NCBI GenBank assembly: GCA_902729315.2
Contig: LR746267.1
Location: forward strand, 1,250,001 to 1,314,000
Origin: Spirodela intermedia
Taxonomy: Eukaryota; Streptophyta; Magnoliopsida; Alismatales; Araceae
Direction: 5' to 3'
DNA length: 64,000 nt
Part shown: piece after piece, positions 42,201-53,313 of the stretch
Position numbering within the stretch: the first letter of the stretch is position 1
Layout: each line of letters opens with the position of its first letter
The notes under the pieces: generated by a model
What the model was told of the DNA's origin: nothing
What the model saw: the letters and a program-made list of their open reading frames with translations, nothing else
The model's database searches: none
Made by a program: the position numbers and the translations under genes

Positions 42201-43419
42201 TGGAGGGCAGCTAGCTTGAGAGATGTGATCAGTCAAATACACGTCCGCAGCTGAGCCGGCAAATAGTGGGTGGCGAATCGTTAAAAAAACCCCACGTCAT
42301 GGTGGACAGTCGGATGGCCACGTCTTCTTGTGTGCCTCGGTGGGTGAAGACGTGGCGACACGCGGCGCGGCGTCAGCCTTAACCTAGCGGGAAGACGGCA
42401 TAGCCGGACAGTGCACGTGTTAGACGAGCGCTGGCGCTTGTGATGAACGAGTCTTCCAGCTACCTACACAAAACCTTCGGAATTGTAAGGTTTTACACGA
42501 AAGTCGGCATCATAGGACAAAAAGTCAATTTTCTTATTAATTGTGGAAACTTGCTCGAAAATGCTGAGCCAAGCAATGATTTTTTTTCCGATATAGCCAT
42601 GTATATTTACGAAAAAAAGTGGTGTGTACTGATTTATTAAAGGATATTTACAAAATTGAGTAATCCTCATCGAGTTCCATAAATAAATGAGACACATTTT
42701 AAATGTATTTAATAAATTGTGCCTTTAATGGCTACTTAGAAAGTCAATGACATTGGCAACATATTTCTTGATTACATCCATGAGTGAGCAGCGCCAAGAA
42801 CACCTCTGCTTCAATTGAGTTGTCCTAATTTACATGAATGTGGTTAATTTATGCAGTTTGATTTAGTAGCTGAAGTATTGTTGCTTTAATGTCTTTTGAT
42901 TTTATTATGGTTAGCTCAAATTCACCAAAAAAATGATTTTCTTAATCCGTCAAAATATTAAATCACCATCTGTAACTCAATTGCAATTTCTGGAACCATT
43001 TATTTTACAATTTCAAGTGTTCATAATGAAGGTCTTTCATGGAGCACAATTAATTATCAGTGCACGAACAATGATAATCATGTTGTCGTATAAACCCTCA
43101 TTAATGGTACATGTTGGACTAATTTGACATTAACCCATCTCCCAAAAAACATTTGCTCAACGTATGATTGAGTTTTCTTGATGCTGCACTCATCATCAAG
43201 TTGACTCCAATACGCGGTATGAAGGCTATAATCATTGTGTACACAAGATAAACCCCACATCTGCCCAGTGCCATCTAAGCTTGTCACAAGGAAGGCGACC
43301 GTAGTTGCCTTCTTTATACGATCGTACAGGAATTCCATTCCAAATCAGAGACGCATCACACATTACATGTATTATTCTCTTCTAATCCTCTTGGCGTTTT
43401 GTCCACAGGGTTTCCTTGA
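42201..43419. other. Pseudogene upstream region and AT-rich spacer
   Basis: Segment 42200-42440 is GC-rich, carries several ACGTG/CACGTC words and resembles the upstream region of ZIP copy B. Segment 42450-43419 is AT-rich with no supported gene; the 3' UTR of copy B should lie near its right end. Confidence 0.4.
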
Positions 43420-44907
43420 CTAAGCCCATTTGGCCATCAATGACATACCTCCAATGCCTAGCAAGACTGCTACGTAAGCCCATCCTTGAAGCTTGATGCT
43501 TCCCTGTAGCCTTGATCCCATAAAATCTGCTGCCAAGAGATCCACAAGTGCCATGTAGATGAGGAGGCCTGCTGAGGTCGCATTCAAAACTCCTATGACA
43601 ATGAGCGCCGTGGGGCTGTTGTCACTGTACACGTTGGATATGGCTATTCCCAAGATGATGCCAAATGGTGTTGTGACGGAGAAGAAGAAGACCATTATTG
43701 ATTTTATTTTTCTATTATATTCCGCCTGAAAAACATCAGAGTAATAATCAATAAATAAAAATATCTACTTGTCCACAATTATATGAACCCATACACGCAT
43801 TTAATATAGGTATTCAACGTAATGATGTTTCTATGATTGATAGGGAGATCAAGGTAAATTGAAGGGAAGGATGGGAGATCAACGTAAGTATGTATACCTG
43901 AAGGATGCAGCCACCAAGTCCCATACCCTCGAAAAACTGATGGAAGCAGAGGGCTGCGACCAAAGGCTTGATGGTGCATGGGTTCTGGGAGGCTCCCATG
44001 GATAACCCGATGACCACCGAGTGAACGACAATCCCAACCTCCAACACCTGCGTATATCAAAGAAAATCATTCCAATTATCCACCAATATTATTCTCCCCG
44101 CCGTCACCATCGTTATTGTCATCGCTGGTCCTTTTTTTTAGTTCTCTAATGTGATTTATGAACTATCTATATATATATTCGTATATATATAACCCATAAA
44201 CTATGAAGTAGCAATACCTTTGTCATGGTTATAATATCCTACTGGATGACTGAAGAAGAGTTAGTATAGGAGCACCAAACCTGAGCTATGACGCGGTTCC
44301 TCTTCAGGGTAGCGTTTACTTCCTCGTCCTTGTCGGCAGGCGCGGCCGGCACAGTGGGGAAGTGGCCGTGGCTGTGGCCGTGGATGTGAATCGCAGGAGC
44401 CATCTGCACGGCGGGGCTCTCCCCTCCCTCCACTACGTCCACCTTTCCCCGCTGATTCCGGTGGTGCACCGCCATGGAGAAGGAGTCCATCATGAGCGTT
44501 CCCACAGCGGCGAGCATGGCGATGAAGGTGGAGAAGGGGAACTCGTGCCACGGCGAGTCCGGCAGGCACTCCGATTTCAGGTCGTCCAGGGAGTCCGGGA
44601 GGACGTGCATGAACCCGGTGGAGAGGATGACCCCAGAAGCGAAGGCTTTCACCAGAACGAAGAGCTTCTGGTCGGGGGCAAGGGCGGGGATGAGGCGGGA
44701 GAAGAGCGGCAGGGAGACGCCGCCCATGCTGGCGACGAGGATGACGATGATGGCGATGATCTTAAGTTTCAGGGCCTTGGCCCTGTTGTAGCACTCCCCC
44801 TTCTGCTCCGCGTCGCACTCGTTCGGCTCCTCCTCCGCAGCCATCCCCAGAGATACGGCAAAGGCCGCCACCAGCAGGAAGATGAGGAGAAAAGATTTGT
44901 AACCCAT
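43420..44907 (-). CDS. ZIP-family zinc/iron transporter (copy B)
   Basis: A complete three-exon ZIP transporter of 360 aa. Exons on the minus strand are 44907-44281, 44047-43898 and 43725-43420. The intron positions and phases are the same as in copy A, and exons 2 and 3 have the same lengths (150 and 306 nt). There is a signal-like N-terminus ([20 protein letters not shown]), a Cys pair [10 protein letters not shown], then TM1-3 with [18 protein letters not shown]. The cytosolic loop is histidine-rich (HIHGHSHGH), stronger than in copy A. TM4 holds [15 protein letters not shown]5 [11 protein letters not shown], and the end is [12 protein letters not shown]. All metal-site residues expected for the family are present. 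A TATA-like CATTATATAAAGC lies at 45037-45025, about 120 bp upstream of the ATG, and a (GAA)n-rich leader abuts the start. Zinc or iron as substrate is family knowledge, not shown by sequence. Confidence 0.95.
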
Positions 44908-44953
44908 CTTTCTTTCTTTCTTCTTTTTCTTCTTCTTCTTCTTCTTCTTCTTC
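44908..44953 (-). repeat. (CTTT)n/(CTT)n leader tract next to the ZIP-B start codon
   Basis: In transcript sense this is a GAA/GAAA purine tract ending directly at the ATG, parallel to the GA tract before ZIP-A. Confidence 0.9.
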
Positions 44954-47156
44954 GTAGTCGTCGTCTTCTTCTACTTGTGCTTGGATTGAGGTCACTTGGC
45001 AGTAGCTGATCTTGTCGCCGGCGAGCTTTATATAATGGAACACACTGTCTTTCTTCTACATGCCTTCTCCCTGGTGCGCACGCCGGCAGCCGGCGTCAGC
45101 TGGAGGGGAGAGGGGGCAATGTGAAGCGCGCCGCCCGTGAATTATATAAACATGGAAAAGAACAGCGTGAGAAGGCCAGGGCAGGGACACAGTGTCCCTG
45201 CGCGTACACGTCAGCAGCTCAGTAGACTCTTAGGGTGTGGCTCCGGTGATAAAGGAGAGGGCAGTGGTGGCGGATTCAGCCACGTGTCATTTTCTGCATG
45301 GGGCAATTCCAAGTGTTTGTACACGTAGAGGGTGGCTTGTGCCAAAGTGCGCATGGCACAGCGTCACAAGGGGGAGAACGTGGTGGCGCGTGTTCAGCGG
45401 GATCGATCGCAAGCTGCTAAACTCCTTCCACGCGCCGTGCTTAGAAGAAAGAAAGTAAACGGTTGGGCAAGATACCAATAGAAAAACGATACCTTCGTTT
45501 TGTCCAACTTGTGAGAGATTACACGAAACTCCAGATTCCCCATTATTTTGTTCTGTTGATTGGGCATAAAGAAATATCTATAAAGTGCGGGCATGTAGAG
45601 CAAAAACTTGAATGATGAAAACTCCATTTTAGGAAAATTGACCCACTTTCCTCTGAAAATGGTACCCTTTAGAATTATCCTTGAGAAGATATTGACAATC
45701 TGTTCATGTGCGAATATAATTACAAATATTTTGGGGACTTCTTGCTTTGAAGCAAATGATCGGTCTCAACACGAAATTTACTCGATTTAGTATATCTTTG
45801 ATTTTTCTTTAAAGATTGTGTGGAATTTGAAGAAGCTACCTAACATGGGAAAAAAAATCATATAAATTCATATAAAAGTGAAAAAAAAGTAGAAATAAAT
45901 CTATCTCATAAAACCCAATCGAACTTTCAACATTTGGGAGCAAAAATAAATAAGATTTTTCCTCAATTTTTTCCAAATACGTTGAATCTTTTTCCCAATC
46001 TTGGGCCTTTTGTAAGTATTCATTTCATTGCTTTCTAACTAGGCATAATTTTATCTTCCAAAAAAGGGGATATTTGATCTGATAGCCAGCCTTGTTTGGC
46101 CCAAGTTCATTTGATACTCATCTATACATCTACCAGACTAGGAGTCTTTGAGGTTTCTACTTTGGGTAAGTGGGTTCTAGATGAAAGTGCTTCCGCTTAT
46201 TATTCTTCTCCCTCCTAGTTATTTTTATTCTTTTTATTTTCAAAAATTCACTTATTTTAGAAAGCAAAAAGTCAAATTAAATATAGTAATATTTATACCA
46301 AATTCCTAAGGAGGCAAGGAGGTGGGCCCACATGGGGGGGCTTGATACATCACTAGCAAGATATTGCAAACATGGTAGGTAAGTCGGAGGCCCTCCATGA
46401 TGTCAGTTAATTCAAGAAATTAGCAATTATGTTCATTAAAATTGGTTGGTAGGGTTTCATGAAGCAAATTTTTGGTGCATAATAATTTCACAAAAACCCC
46501 TCTTACTTGAAGCCCATTTCAAATTCTCCATCCTAGAAGCTGATTTTGCAATCATGTCAGGACACATTGGTCGTATAAAGAAATAAATGGTGATAAAGAC
46601 CATTGGAATAGGTTTCAACCGTGTGTTCATCTAAAGCGGCGTGCCAGAGGAGGGGGCCATTAATGGGCCGGCCGATAATCAATGCGGGGGCCCATTTCTA
46701 ATGTTGCCTCTCATTGGAGATCACCATCGAAGTGGGTCAATTCGTTCCAGTGGGGCCCATCTGAGACTTGTCTCCCGTTGAATATCACCTTCCAACAAAG
46801 TATGTTGTCGTGGAGAATCTATCGAGATAAGATGTGGATGCGACACGATTTATTTATTGTGGTCTGCTGCAGCGCACAGCCCCGTCATCTGTTCAAGAAC
46901 GGAATCAAACATTTTCGGCCCCTGGGGGAAACCTCTGAAGAGCCAATCTGGTATCTTTTTGGGCCGACGCCATTCGGCCTAATGTTCCCCCACGACCCAC
47001 ATGGGCCTACGATGGGCATAGATAAATGGGCTTAGGTATAATGGGCTGGGCTAAATATATTGCGTCTGGCGATTGTGCCCGCTGGATTCCCCAGAGAGCG
47101 CCATCCAAGAGGGTCGGAGGGGAGTCACTTGTTGAGCCCAGGCCCACTACAAGCAA
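44954..47156. other. ZIP-B promoter and intergenic region
   Basis: Segment 44954-45420 is GC-rich with a TATA-like box, a second TATA-like [14 protein letters not shown] 45145 shared with the pseudogene, and several ACGTG cores. The rest is AT-rich to about 46600, then GC-richer with many GGCCC/TGGGCC words. The frame at 46682-47035 has no recognisable similarity. Confidence 0.35.
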
Positions 47157-47680
47157 ACCAGGACGACGCCGTGGTAGCCGCCCGATGTCATATGAAGGGC
47201 CTGGATGATGCCACGTGGCTAGAAGAGAGGCCTTTTTATTGCTCCGAGTTTCACTAAATAGGCCACACTTTTTTAAGATTTATACAAAGTAATTAAGTAA
47301 TGTATAGATTATTTCTAAGTTGAAGAGGTATCTAGAAAACTAGAGAGAGAAAGAGAGAGAGAGAAAGTGAGAGTGAGCTATGGATTTAGGCTTCAGGGAG
47401 GGGTCAAGGAACCTCCTTTTTAGAACAAGCAATGTGGGACGACGCCGTTGTAGCAAGAAGAAGACGCCTTTTTATTTCACCCAATTTCAGTAATAAAGGT
47501 CACACCTTTATAAAATTATAAAAAAATCAAATAATATCTATGTCCTTATTCTGTCATAGAGGTAACCGAAACATAGAGAGAGACTAGAGAGAGAGTGAGA
47601 GAACAATGTGGGTCGAGCTAGAGGGAGGTGAAGGGAAAAAAGACCCTCCTTTTCAGAATGGGTCCTTGAATTTGGCAAAA
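47157..47680. repeat. Diverged tandem duplication of about 235 bp
   Basis: Paired segments include gacgacgccgtggtagc at 47162 and gacgacgccgttgtagc at 47438; gcctttttatt at 47230 and 47466; and ctcctttttagaa / ctccttttcagaa near 47413 and 47645. The offsets are about 276, 236 and 232, so there are internal indels. GA-rich stretches sit in both copies. It lies just downstream of the PORR gene. Confidence 0.7.
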
Positions 47681-47723
47681 AATGGGTCCCCCATTTTTGA
47701 ACGCAGATCACGGTGGGGACTAA

Positions 47724-48911
47724 CTAAATTGGGTTAATGTCAGGCGATTCAAGGTACGATCTTCCGCTGAGGGCGAGGAACCTGTCGTAGAAGCTCAACA
47801 GAGGGCATTTCTCCCTCAAATGGCGCCCCTGGTAGGCCTCCTTGAGGAAGACAGTGCTGCGTGCGCCCTTGTTGGTGATGTAGAAGATGCCATGGTTCTT
47901 CACCAGGCACAGTAGCAGCTTGCAGGGCAGCTGGTACTCGTCGTGGAAGGCGTCCAGCTTCTCGGAGTTCATCCTCTTCTCCATCGTCAAGCTCAGAAGC
48001 TCGTGCAGCACCGCCACCGCCCTCTTCCTCGCCGGCGGCGCCGCCGGGTCGAAGCTCCGCCCATTGAGATATGGTGAAGGGAATGGCAACTTCTGCCATT
48101 TCACCACCTCCTCCAAGTAGCCCTTGTTGGGTCTGAAGCCCGGTGGGTAGGCGAGCTTGAAGGAGAAGGGACCCGGGTAGTTGCCGTCTCTGGGTATCGC
48201 CCTCTTGGGCAGCGGCGCCGCCACTGCTCCGCCGTGTGCCAGCTTCTCCTCCCTGTTGGTGACGGCGAGGGAGGAGTCCCAGCTCTCCAGGCAAAGGAAG
48301 CCCGCTCCGTTGATCTCCCTGACGGAGAACAAGGACGGGTATTTGGGGATGAGGGATCTCTGAAAGTCAGATGGAAGGCCCAGCTCCGACTGGATCAGCT
48401 CGATCTTCGCCATGGGGACCTGGCAGTCCATAGACATCATCAGGAGCTTCCTCAGAGCTGTTACCAGGATGGGTTCCATGAGAGCCCTCGCTTCGGCTTC
48501 TCCGGCGGATGCCCGCTCTGCCCTCTCCGTCAGCCGGACGGAGACGGCGGCGCCGACGCCGCCGGCAACGCGGAAGATGGAGGGCTGCTTCTGGATAAGG
48601 GAGATGAAATCCCATTTCTGGACAAAGCCCACCTCCTTCTCAAGGTCCCGGAGGAGGAGCGGGCTGCCATGGCGGCGGCCGACGATGAGCTCTCTGAGGC
48701 GGAGAATGAGGGCGGGCTTCTTCTGCAGATCCATGACCTTGTCGAGGTCTGGTTCCCGGTGGTAAATCTTCTTCTTCGGCCTCCTCCCCGCAGAGGAGGA
48801 AGATGAGAAGGACGCGGGTGGAGCTCCATGGCGGCGGTGGCGCAGCCGCTGGAGATGGCGAGGGAGGAGGGAGATCGGTCTGGAGGACGACGATGAAGCG
48901 GTGAAAAGCAT
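47724..48911 (-). CDS. PORR-domain organellar RNA-binding protein (WTF1/RPD1 family)
   Basis: A single-exon gene of 395 aa. The family (plant organelle RNA recognition, formerly DUF860) binds RNA and assists group II intron splicing in plastids or mitochondria. The first roughly 45 residues are Ser/Arg/Leu-rich and nearly devoid of acidic residues, as expected for an organelle transit peptide. The PORR domain follows at about 50-380. Its diagnostic segments are EPDLDKVMDLQKKPALILRL, KEVGFVQKWDFISLIQKQPS and IFRVAG, then LGLPSDFQRSLIPKYPSLFS, and near the end MEKRMNSEKLDAFHDEYQLP and HGIFYITNKGARSTVFLKEA. Single-exon structure is usual for the family. Which organelle and which intron it serves cannot be told from sequence. 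Upstream (48960-49040) are several AGCCCA/GGCCCA words and an AAACCTA half telo-box, common in promoters of organelle-protein genes. Confidence 0.93.
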   Translation of the reverse strand: MLFTASSSSSRPISLLPRHLQRLRHRRHGAPPASFSSSSSAGRRPKKKIYHREPDLDKVMDLQKKPALILRLRELIVGRRHGSPLLLRDLEKEVGFVQKWDFISLIQKQPSIFRVAGGVGAAVSVRLTERAERASAGEAEARALMEPILVTALRKLLMMSMDCQVPMAKIELIQSELGLPSDFQRSLIPKYPSLFSVREINGAGFLCLESWDSSLAVTNREEKLAHGGAVAAPLPKRAIPRDGNYPGPFSFKLAYPPGFRPNKGYLEEVVKWQKLPFPSPYLNGRSFDPAAPPARKRAVAVLHELLSLTMEKRMNSEKLDAFHDEYQLPCKLLLCLVKNHGIFYITNKGARSTVFLKEAYQGRHLREKCPLLSFYDRFLALSGRSYLESPDINPI

Positions 48912-49060
48912 ACCATTCAGTAGGGCTTCCTGACAAAGGGCTTCGATACCCTTAACAACATCTCCTGGGCTGGGCTGGGATGGGCTGGGCTACTCCAGCG
49001 AGCCCTGTTCCGATCCAGAAATGGGCCTACAAAACCTACGAACTGGGCTTCTGTTGACCT
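48912..49060 (-). promoter_or_regulatory. PORR gene promoter with site II-like repeats
   Basis: The plus strand reads gggctgggctgggatgggct near 48967, then atgggcctacaaaacctacg near 49020. In transcript sense these are repeated AGCCCA words, one GGCCCA and a telo-box-like AGGTTT. No TATA box was noticed. Confidence 0.45.
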
Positions 49061-51520
49061 TCCACTTTCAAGTTTTTTACGCCATCGTCCTAATTTGATT
49101 ATTATTTTTTAATAATTTAAATATATAAAAAATAAATCGTCAAGTGTACATGAAAACGGTTAAGCTTAGGCAGGAACTTTGATTATTTTTTAATTATTAA
49201 TAGCTTGCAATCAAGGTTAAGGCCCCAAATATGTAATATTAATTTCCATGCAAAAATTGTGATTATGATTTTTGGTGTTCACGTGGTTAGAATCAAGTTA
49301 CTTGGATCAAATATAAAATTGGCCAATGTGAATTGAACTTTCTAATTCTTGAGTGATTTGTAGTTAAATTATAGACCCCTAAAGTTGGCTATCACACCAA
49401 ATTTTGAGCTGGGAATTAAAACTAATATTCTTAAAATAAATAATATTTATTGTAGGAGAGCTGATTTTTTCAAGTTTAATAAACCGTGTACCACAATCTG
49501 AAATGAATTGACAACCCCTTATATTGCTTTATAATGCCAACTTGGGTCGAGGTTGAGATTTTTTCCTTTGCTATTAGTGGGGACAAAATCAGGGGGTGTG
49601 GATTGATAAATCTGACCTAATTTTAAGAGAGACTAATCCGTGTGAATCTTGGATGTCTAACTTATTTTGAATCAAGCTTAAATATAGAAATGTTAGTCCT
49701 ACATTGGTCCAAAATTGATTGTGATCAAAGCACTAGAAGGATTATAACCTCCTCCATTGTAGGACATAGCATGAAGATTGAAATTATAGTCATCACTCAT
49801 CTGATTTTTGATGAAATTTATGTCTTTTTTCTTTTTTTATTATTACTCAGTGGACCATTTTCTCCTAGATTGGTGTTACCCATCTCTAGATTCTAATAGC
49901 TGCAAATGAGCCTCCCAAATTCTCTCTACATTATGTGTTCCTCCTACTTGCATGGAATTTTGAAACACATTTTTCTTAAACAAAATTTAAATCACTTACT
50001 CATGTACCACTTTTATTAATTTAGCAAACAATATGGCTTCTATGCAATCCAATTTAGTTCTTTCATCGTGAATTTTTCAGTCATCGTTGATTATTGCAGA
50101 TCCTACTGATCATCTAATTTTGATGAAGCCCAAAACCTGAAGCCCACTACTAAGGAAGCTTGAAGCCTACTATTGATGCACATTGAAGCCCATTACTATA
50201 GTAGTTTGAAGCCCACTTTACTTAGCTGACCCAATTACGAATTTAGGCCCATATATCTATTTTTATTAGTTTTCGAATTTCATCTGAAATTGAAATTTGA
50301 AATTCAAATTTTCATTTGAAATTTAAATTTCATTCGAAATTTGATTTCAAATTTAGATTTTATTTGAAATTCAAATCTTGACACTTAAATCAATACTCTA
50401 TGGCCTATTTAAAGGCACCCCTTATAGCCCTAGAGGCATATTATCTTTTTTTCAATATAATTTCATGAGTTTGTTCTCTTGAAGTTCTCTTCTTCTGGTG
50501 ATGGACTCCATCACCCATGTGGACTTAGGGAACCCTATTCTTGATTCTATGGATTCAAAATCACCCCCTTGTGGATATTGGAACTTGTCCTCAACTTGTG
50601 GATTTAGAGTGAAAGGACAACCACTGGAGTACATTTTTCAAGGATTCAAGACATGTCTTTGACCCCCACAATATTAGAGTTGATCACAACTCATTTAAGC
50701 CATTTCCTTCTCAACTTTCGTTGCATCAAATTTGGAGGGGCTCAAACTTATGGGTTTGGATTAGTTTTGCCACACATTAGTAGTTTTTACCATGTGTTAG
50801 GATTACGGTTCTAGGGATTGGACGACACATTGAGACCCAAGTTGGCCAATTTGACTAAATAAGTCTAAATTTGGTCAATTAACTCATTAAATCTAACAAA
50901 AGTAGAGTCTACATAGGTTTATTGGACTCAATAACTTGAAGAACCAAGATTAGAGCAACCTGTTGGAAAGCTCCAATTATTTTTGCCTTAATAATTTTAC
51001 TGATTATCTACTGTGGTACACGTAGCATCAACCAACTAATGTCAAGCTCAACACTTTCTGATCTAATTCTATGGATTTGGTTCTAACCTAGCTAGATCTA
51101 CCCTAACCAAAATTCTAACAGTATTTTAAGATACATATTCTTTATTTTTGATCAATTTATTTCTCTCCTAACCAAGGTAAAGTTTGGCATTAACTAATCT
51201 TGATTGATTAATCCTACTCTAATAAGGATCCTAACATATATTAAAATTATGAATCTTTGATAAGGTAGGTGTGATCTGGTTCAATTCCTATCAATTGTGG
51301 CATCGTGATCTCTCTCTGGTTGCTATGAAAGCTGACAGTTGTAGGTTAAGGCGCATCAAGTTAAAGTACTAGTATAAGTTCAGTGGAGGAAAAAGGCTCC
51401 TAACAAGTAATTAATGCGCCTATAAGTGCATAGTATTTGGTAAAGAGAAACATGTCAAAGAGCTATTTAAGCAACTTATTTCCTTCCGTCAAAATTTATA
51501 TAAAAATCTTCTTACAAAAG
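49061..51520. other. AT-rich intergenic region with repeat debris
   Basis: No gene is supported. From 50125 to 50215 a word close to ttgaagcccactactat recurs about four times. From 50255 to 50390 there is a dense run of interleaved AAATTT, GAAATTT and AAATTC words. After it, 50400-50640 has a TATA-like ctatttaaaggc and a downstream caatataat, looking like the promoter/R region of an old LTR, but no PBS or partner LTR was found. Confidence 0.3.
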
Positions 51521-51524
51521 TTGG

Positions 51525-51544
51525 GAGAGAGAGGGAAAGAGAGC

Positions 51545-51627
<83 letters not shown>
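51525..51627. repeat. (GA)n microsatellite, about 100 bp, slightly interrupted
   Basis: GA dinucleotides with a few GGGA/GCGA interruptions. Confidence 0.95.
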
Positions 51628-51629
<2 letters not shown>

Positions 51630-52419
51630 AGGCTCCCGGTTGGATTATCAGAACTCAACCTACCTACTAAGGCGACTGTAATCTGAGCTCTTTTATACCG
51701 CTTGAGAGGACGTGAAACACCGGCTTCGTAATCACAATAATGAAGCTGGATTTAGTTGAGATAAGAAGGAAATCAGTCTTAATGGGTGATTCTTCAGCAG
51801 TTTATGCCGGCCTTCGAAGAGAGAGAAGATCCCACGCGAACTGATAAGGTCCCAGACGCGGAGGGGGATGTGAAGTCGGTGACCAGTGACCCCAGACGGC
51901 GGTGGGAGGCGGAGGACGACGGCGGCGCACGTGACAGATTCCCATCGGAAGACTTTCCACGGTGATAATTGGGAGCAGCTCCGGCAGCCTTTTCCTCTCT
52001 CCAAGCGCGTTCCTTTCTCACTCAACTCGTCGGATTCAGACGCTTTGCTGCTTTTTAGGATCCTCTGCCGGGTTTGTGCCTATCCACTCACTCTGTGTCG
52101 GGAATTCTAGGCTCCTTTCGCAGCAATCCCTCGACCTTTTCCCTTGTTTTCTGCACACAATCTCCTCTTCTCTCTCTACAAATCTCTATCACGTGATGTC
52201 CTCCCCAAATCCACATATACATCTTCTTAGTCTCTTTCCATAATAATGGCAAACGAAGTTCCTCTACAACGCTCCATAATGCAGAGATTCGCCTCGCGTA
52301 TTGAGTCAAAACATAGCGCAAGATCTTCTTAATTACACCAAGAGATCGTGACCATCTGAGATTATACAAAAATCCCTCCACCTCAGAATCAATTACCAAT
52401 TAACCAAGTACGCATCTGA
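51628..52419. other. Non-coding or unassigned segment
   Basis: GC-rich around 51800-52110 with short overlapping open frames on both strands, none with recognisable domains. Confidence 0.3.
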
Positions 52420-52865
52420 TATATTTGCATGTCTTCTAACAGCTTTTTTCAAGCATTTAGATTTAATAAGTGAGCAGTGTAGCCGATGAGGGAGGAAAGA
52501 CTGGAGGTTCTAAGGCTGTAAAGGTAGGGAGGGAGAGGTGGACTTCGAGTTGAATGAAGCCCGAAGAATCTGAAACTATATGAAAATTATTAATCCCTCC
52601 ATCTAAAAATTAATTATTTTTATTTTTATTTATATGCATGTAAATAAATAAATAATCTCCTAAACCCCAAGTACCGATTTATATATATATACATATATAT
52701 TCATTTATATTTATTTGCATATCTTTTAACAGCTTTTTTCATGTGTTTCAATTCAGGAAGTTAGTGTGTAGTCGATGAGGGAGGAAAGGCTTCAGGTTCT
52801 ACGGCTGCAAAGGTAGGGAGGGTTTAACTCCGAGTTGAATGAATCCCGAAGAAAGTGTCAGTGAG
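52420..52865. repeat. Direct duplication with 290-bp offset
   Basis: The segment from atttgcatgtcttctaacag (about 52422) through cgatgagggaggaaag, aaggtagggaggg and gagttgaatgaagcccgaag recurs 290 bp later as atttgcatatcttttaacag and so on. The copies are diverged by substitutions and small indels. Confidence 0.8.
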
Positions 52866-53246
52866 GCTGGTCGCTTTCCACTTCTTTCTATCGCTTTCAT
52901 AAAGTAAAGGGAGAGGGAGAGAACCCTGAGACCACATGTTGCAAACATGGTTGCATGCTCCTTTCATCTTTTCTTTCGTGTTCTCTAAATGACGCATATT
53001 CCGTGAGAGTGGGAAAGGAGAATGTCATCGATCTCGAGCACTGAAACCATGACCCTTTCTAACTCTGCTTTAGGCAGAACACAAGGGATGAGGTGGGTCC
53101 CTTGTATTCCTCTCTCTCTCTCTCTCTCTAAGTCATTTTACAGGCAGTTTCTCACAGTTTTTTACTGACAAACTAGCCCAAGCACACCACTATTTAGTTT
53201 CTAGATACACATAACACCACAAAAGGGTACCAACATTAAAGAAGTG

Positions 53247-53313
<67 letters not shown>

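Noticed and set aside
37520-45460. Zinc-deficiency response elements (RTGTCGACAY) at the ZIP promoters
   Set aside because: Only partial matches such as atgtcgagcg near 38028 were seen; no exact element was found by reading.
45394-47035. Short frames between ZIP-B and the PORR gene
   Set aside because: No domains and inconsistent composition; treated as chance open frames.
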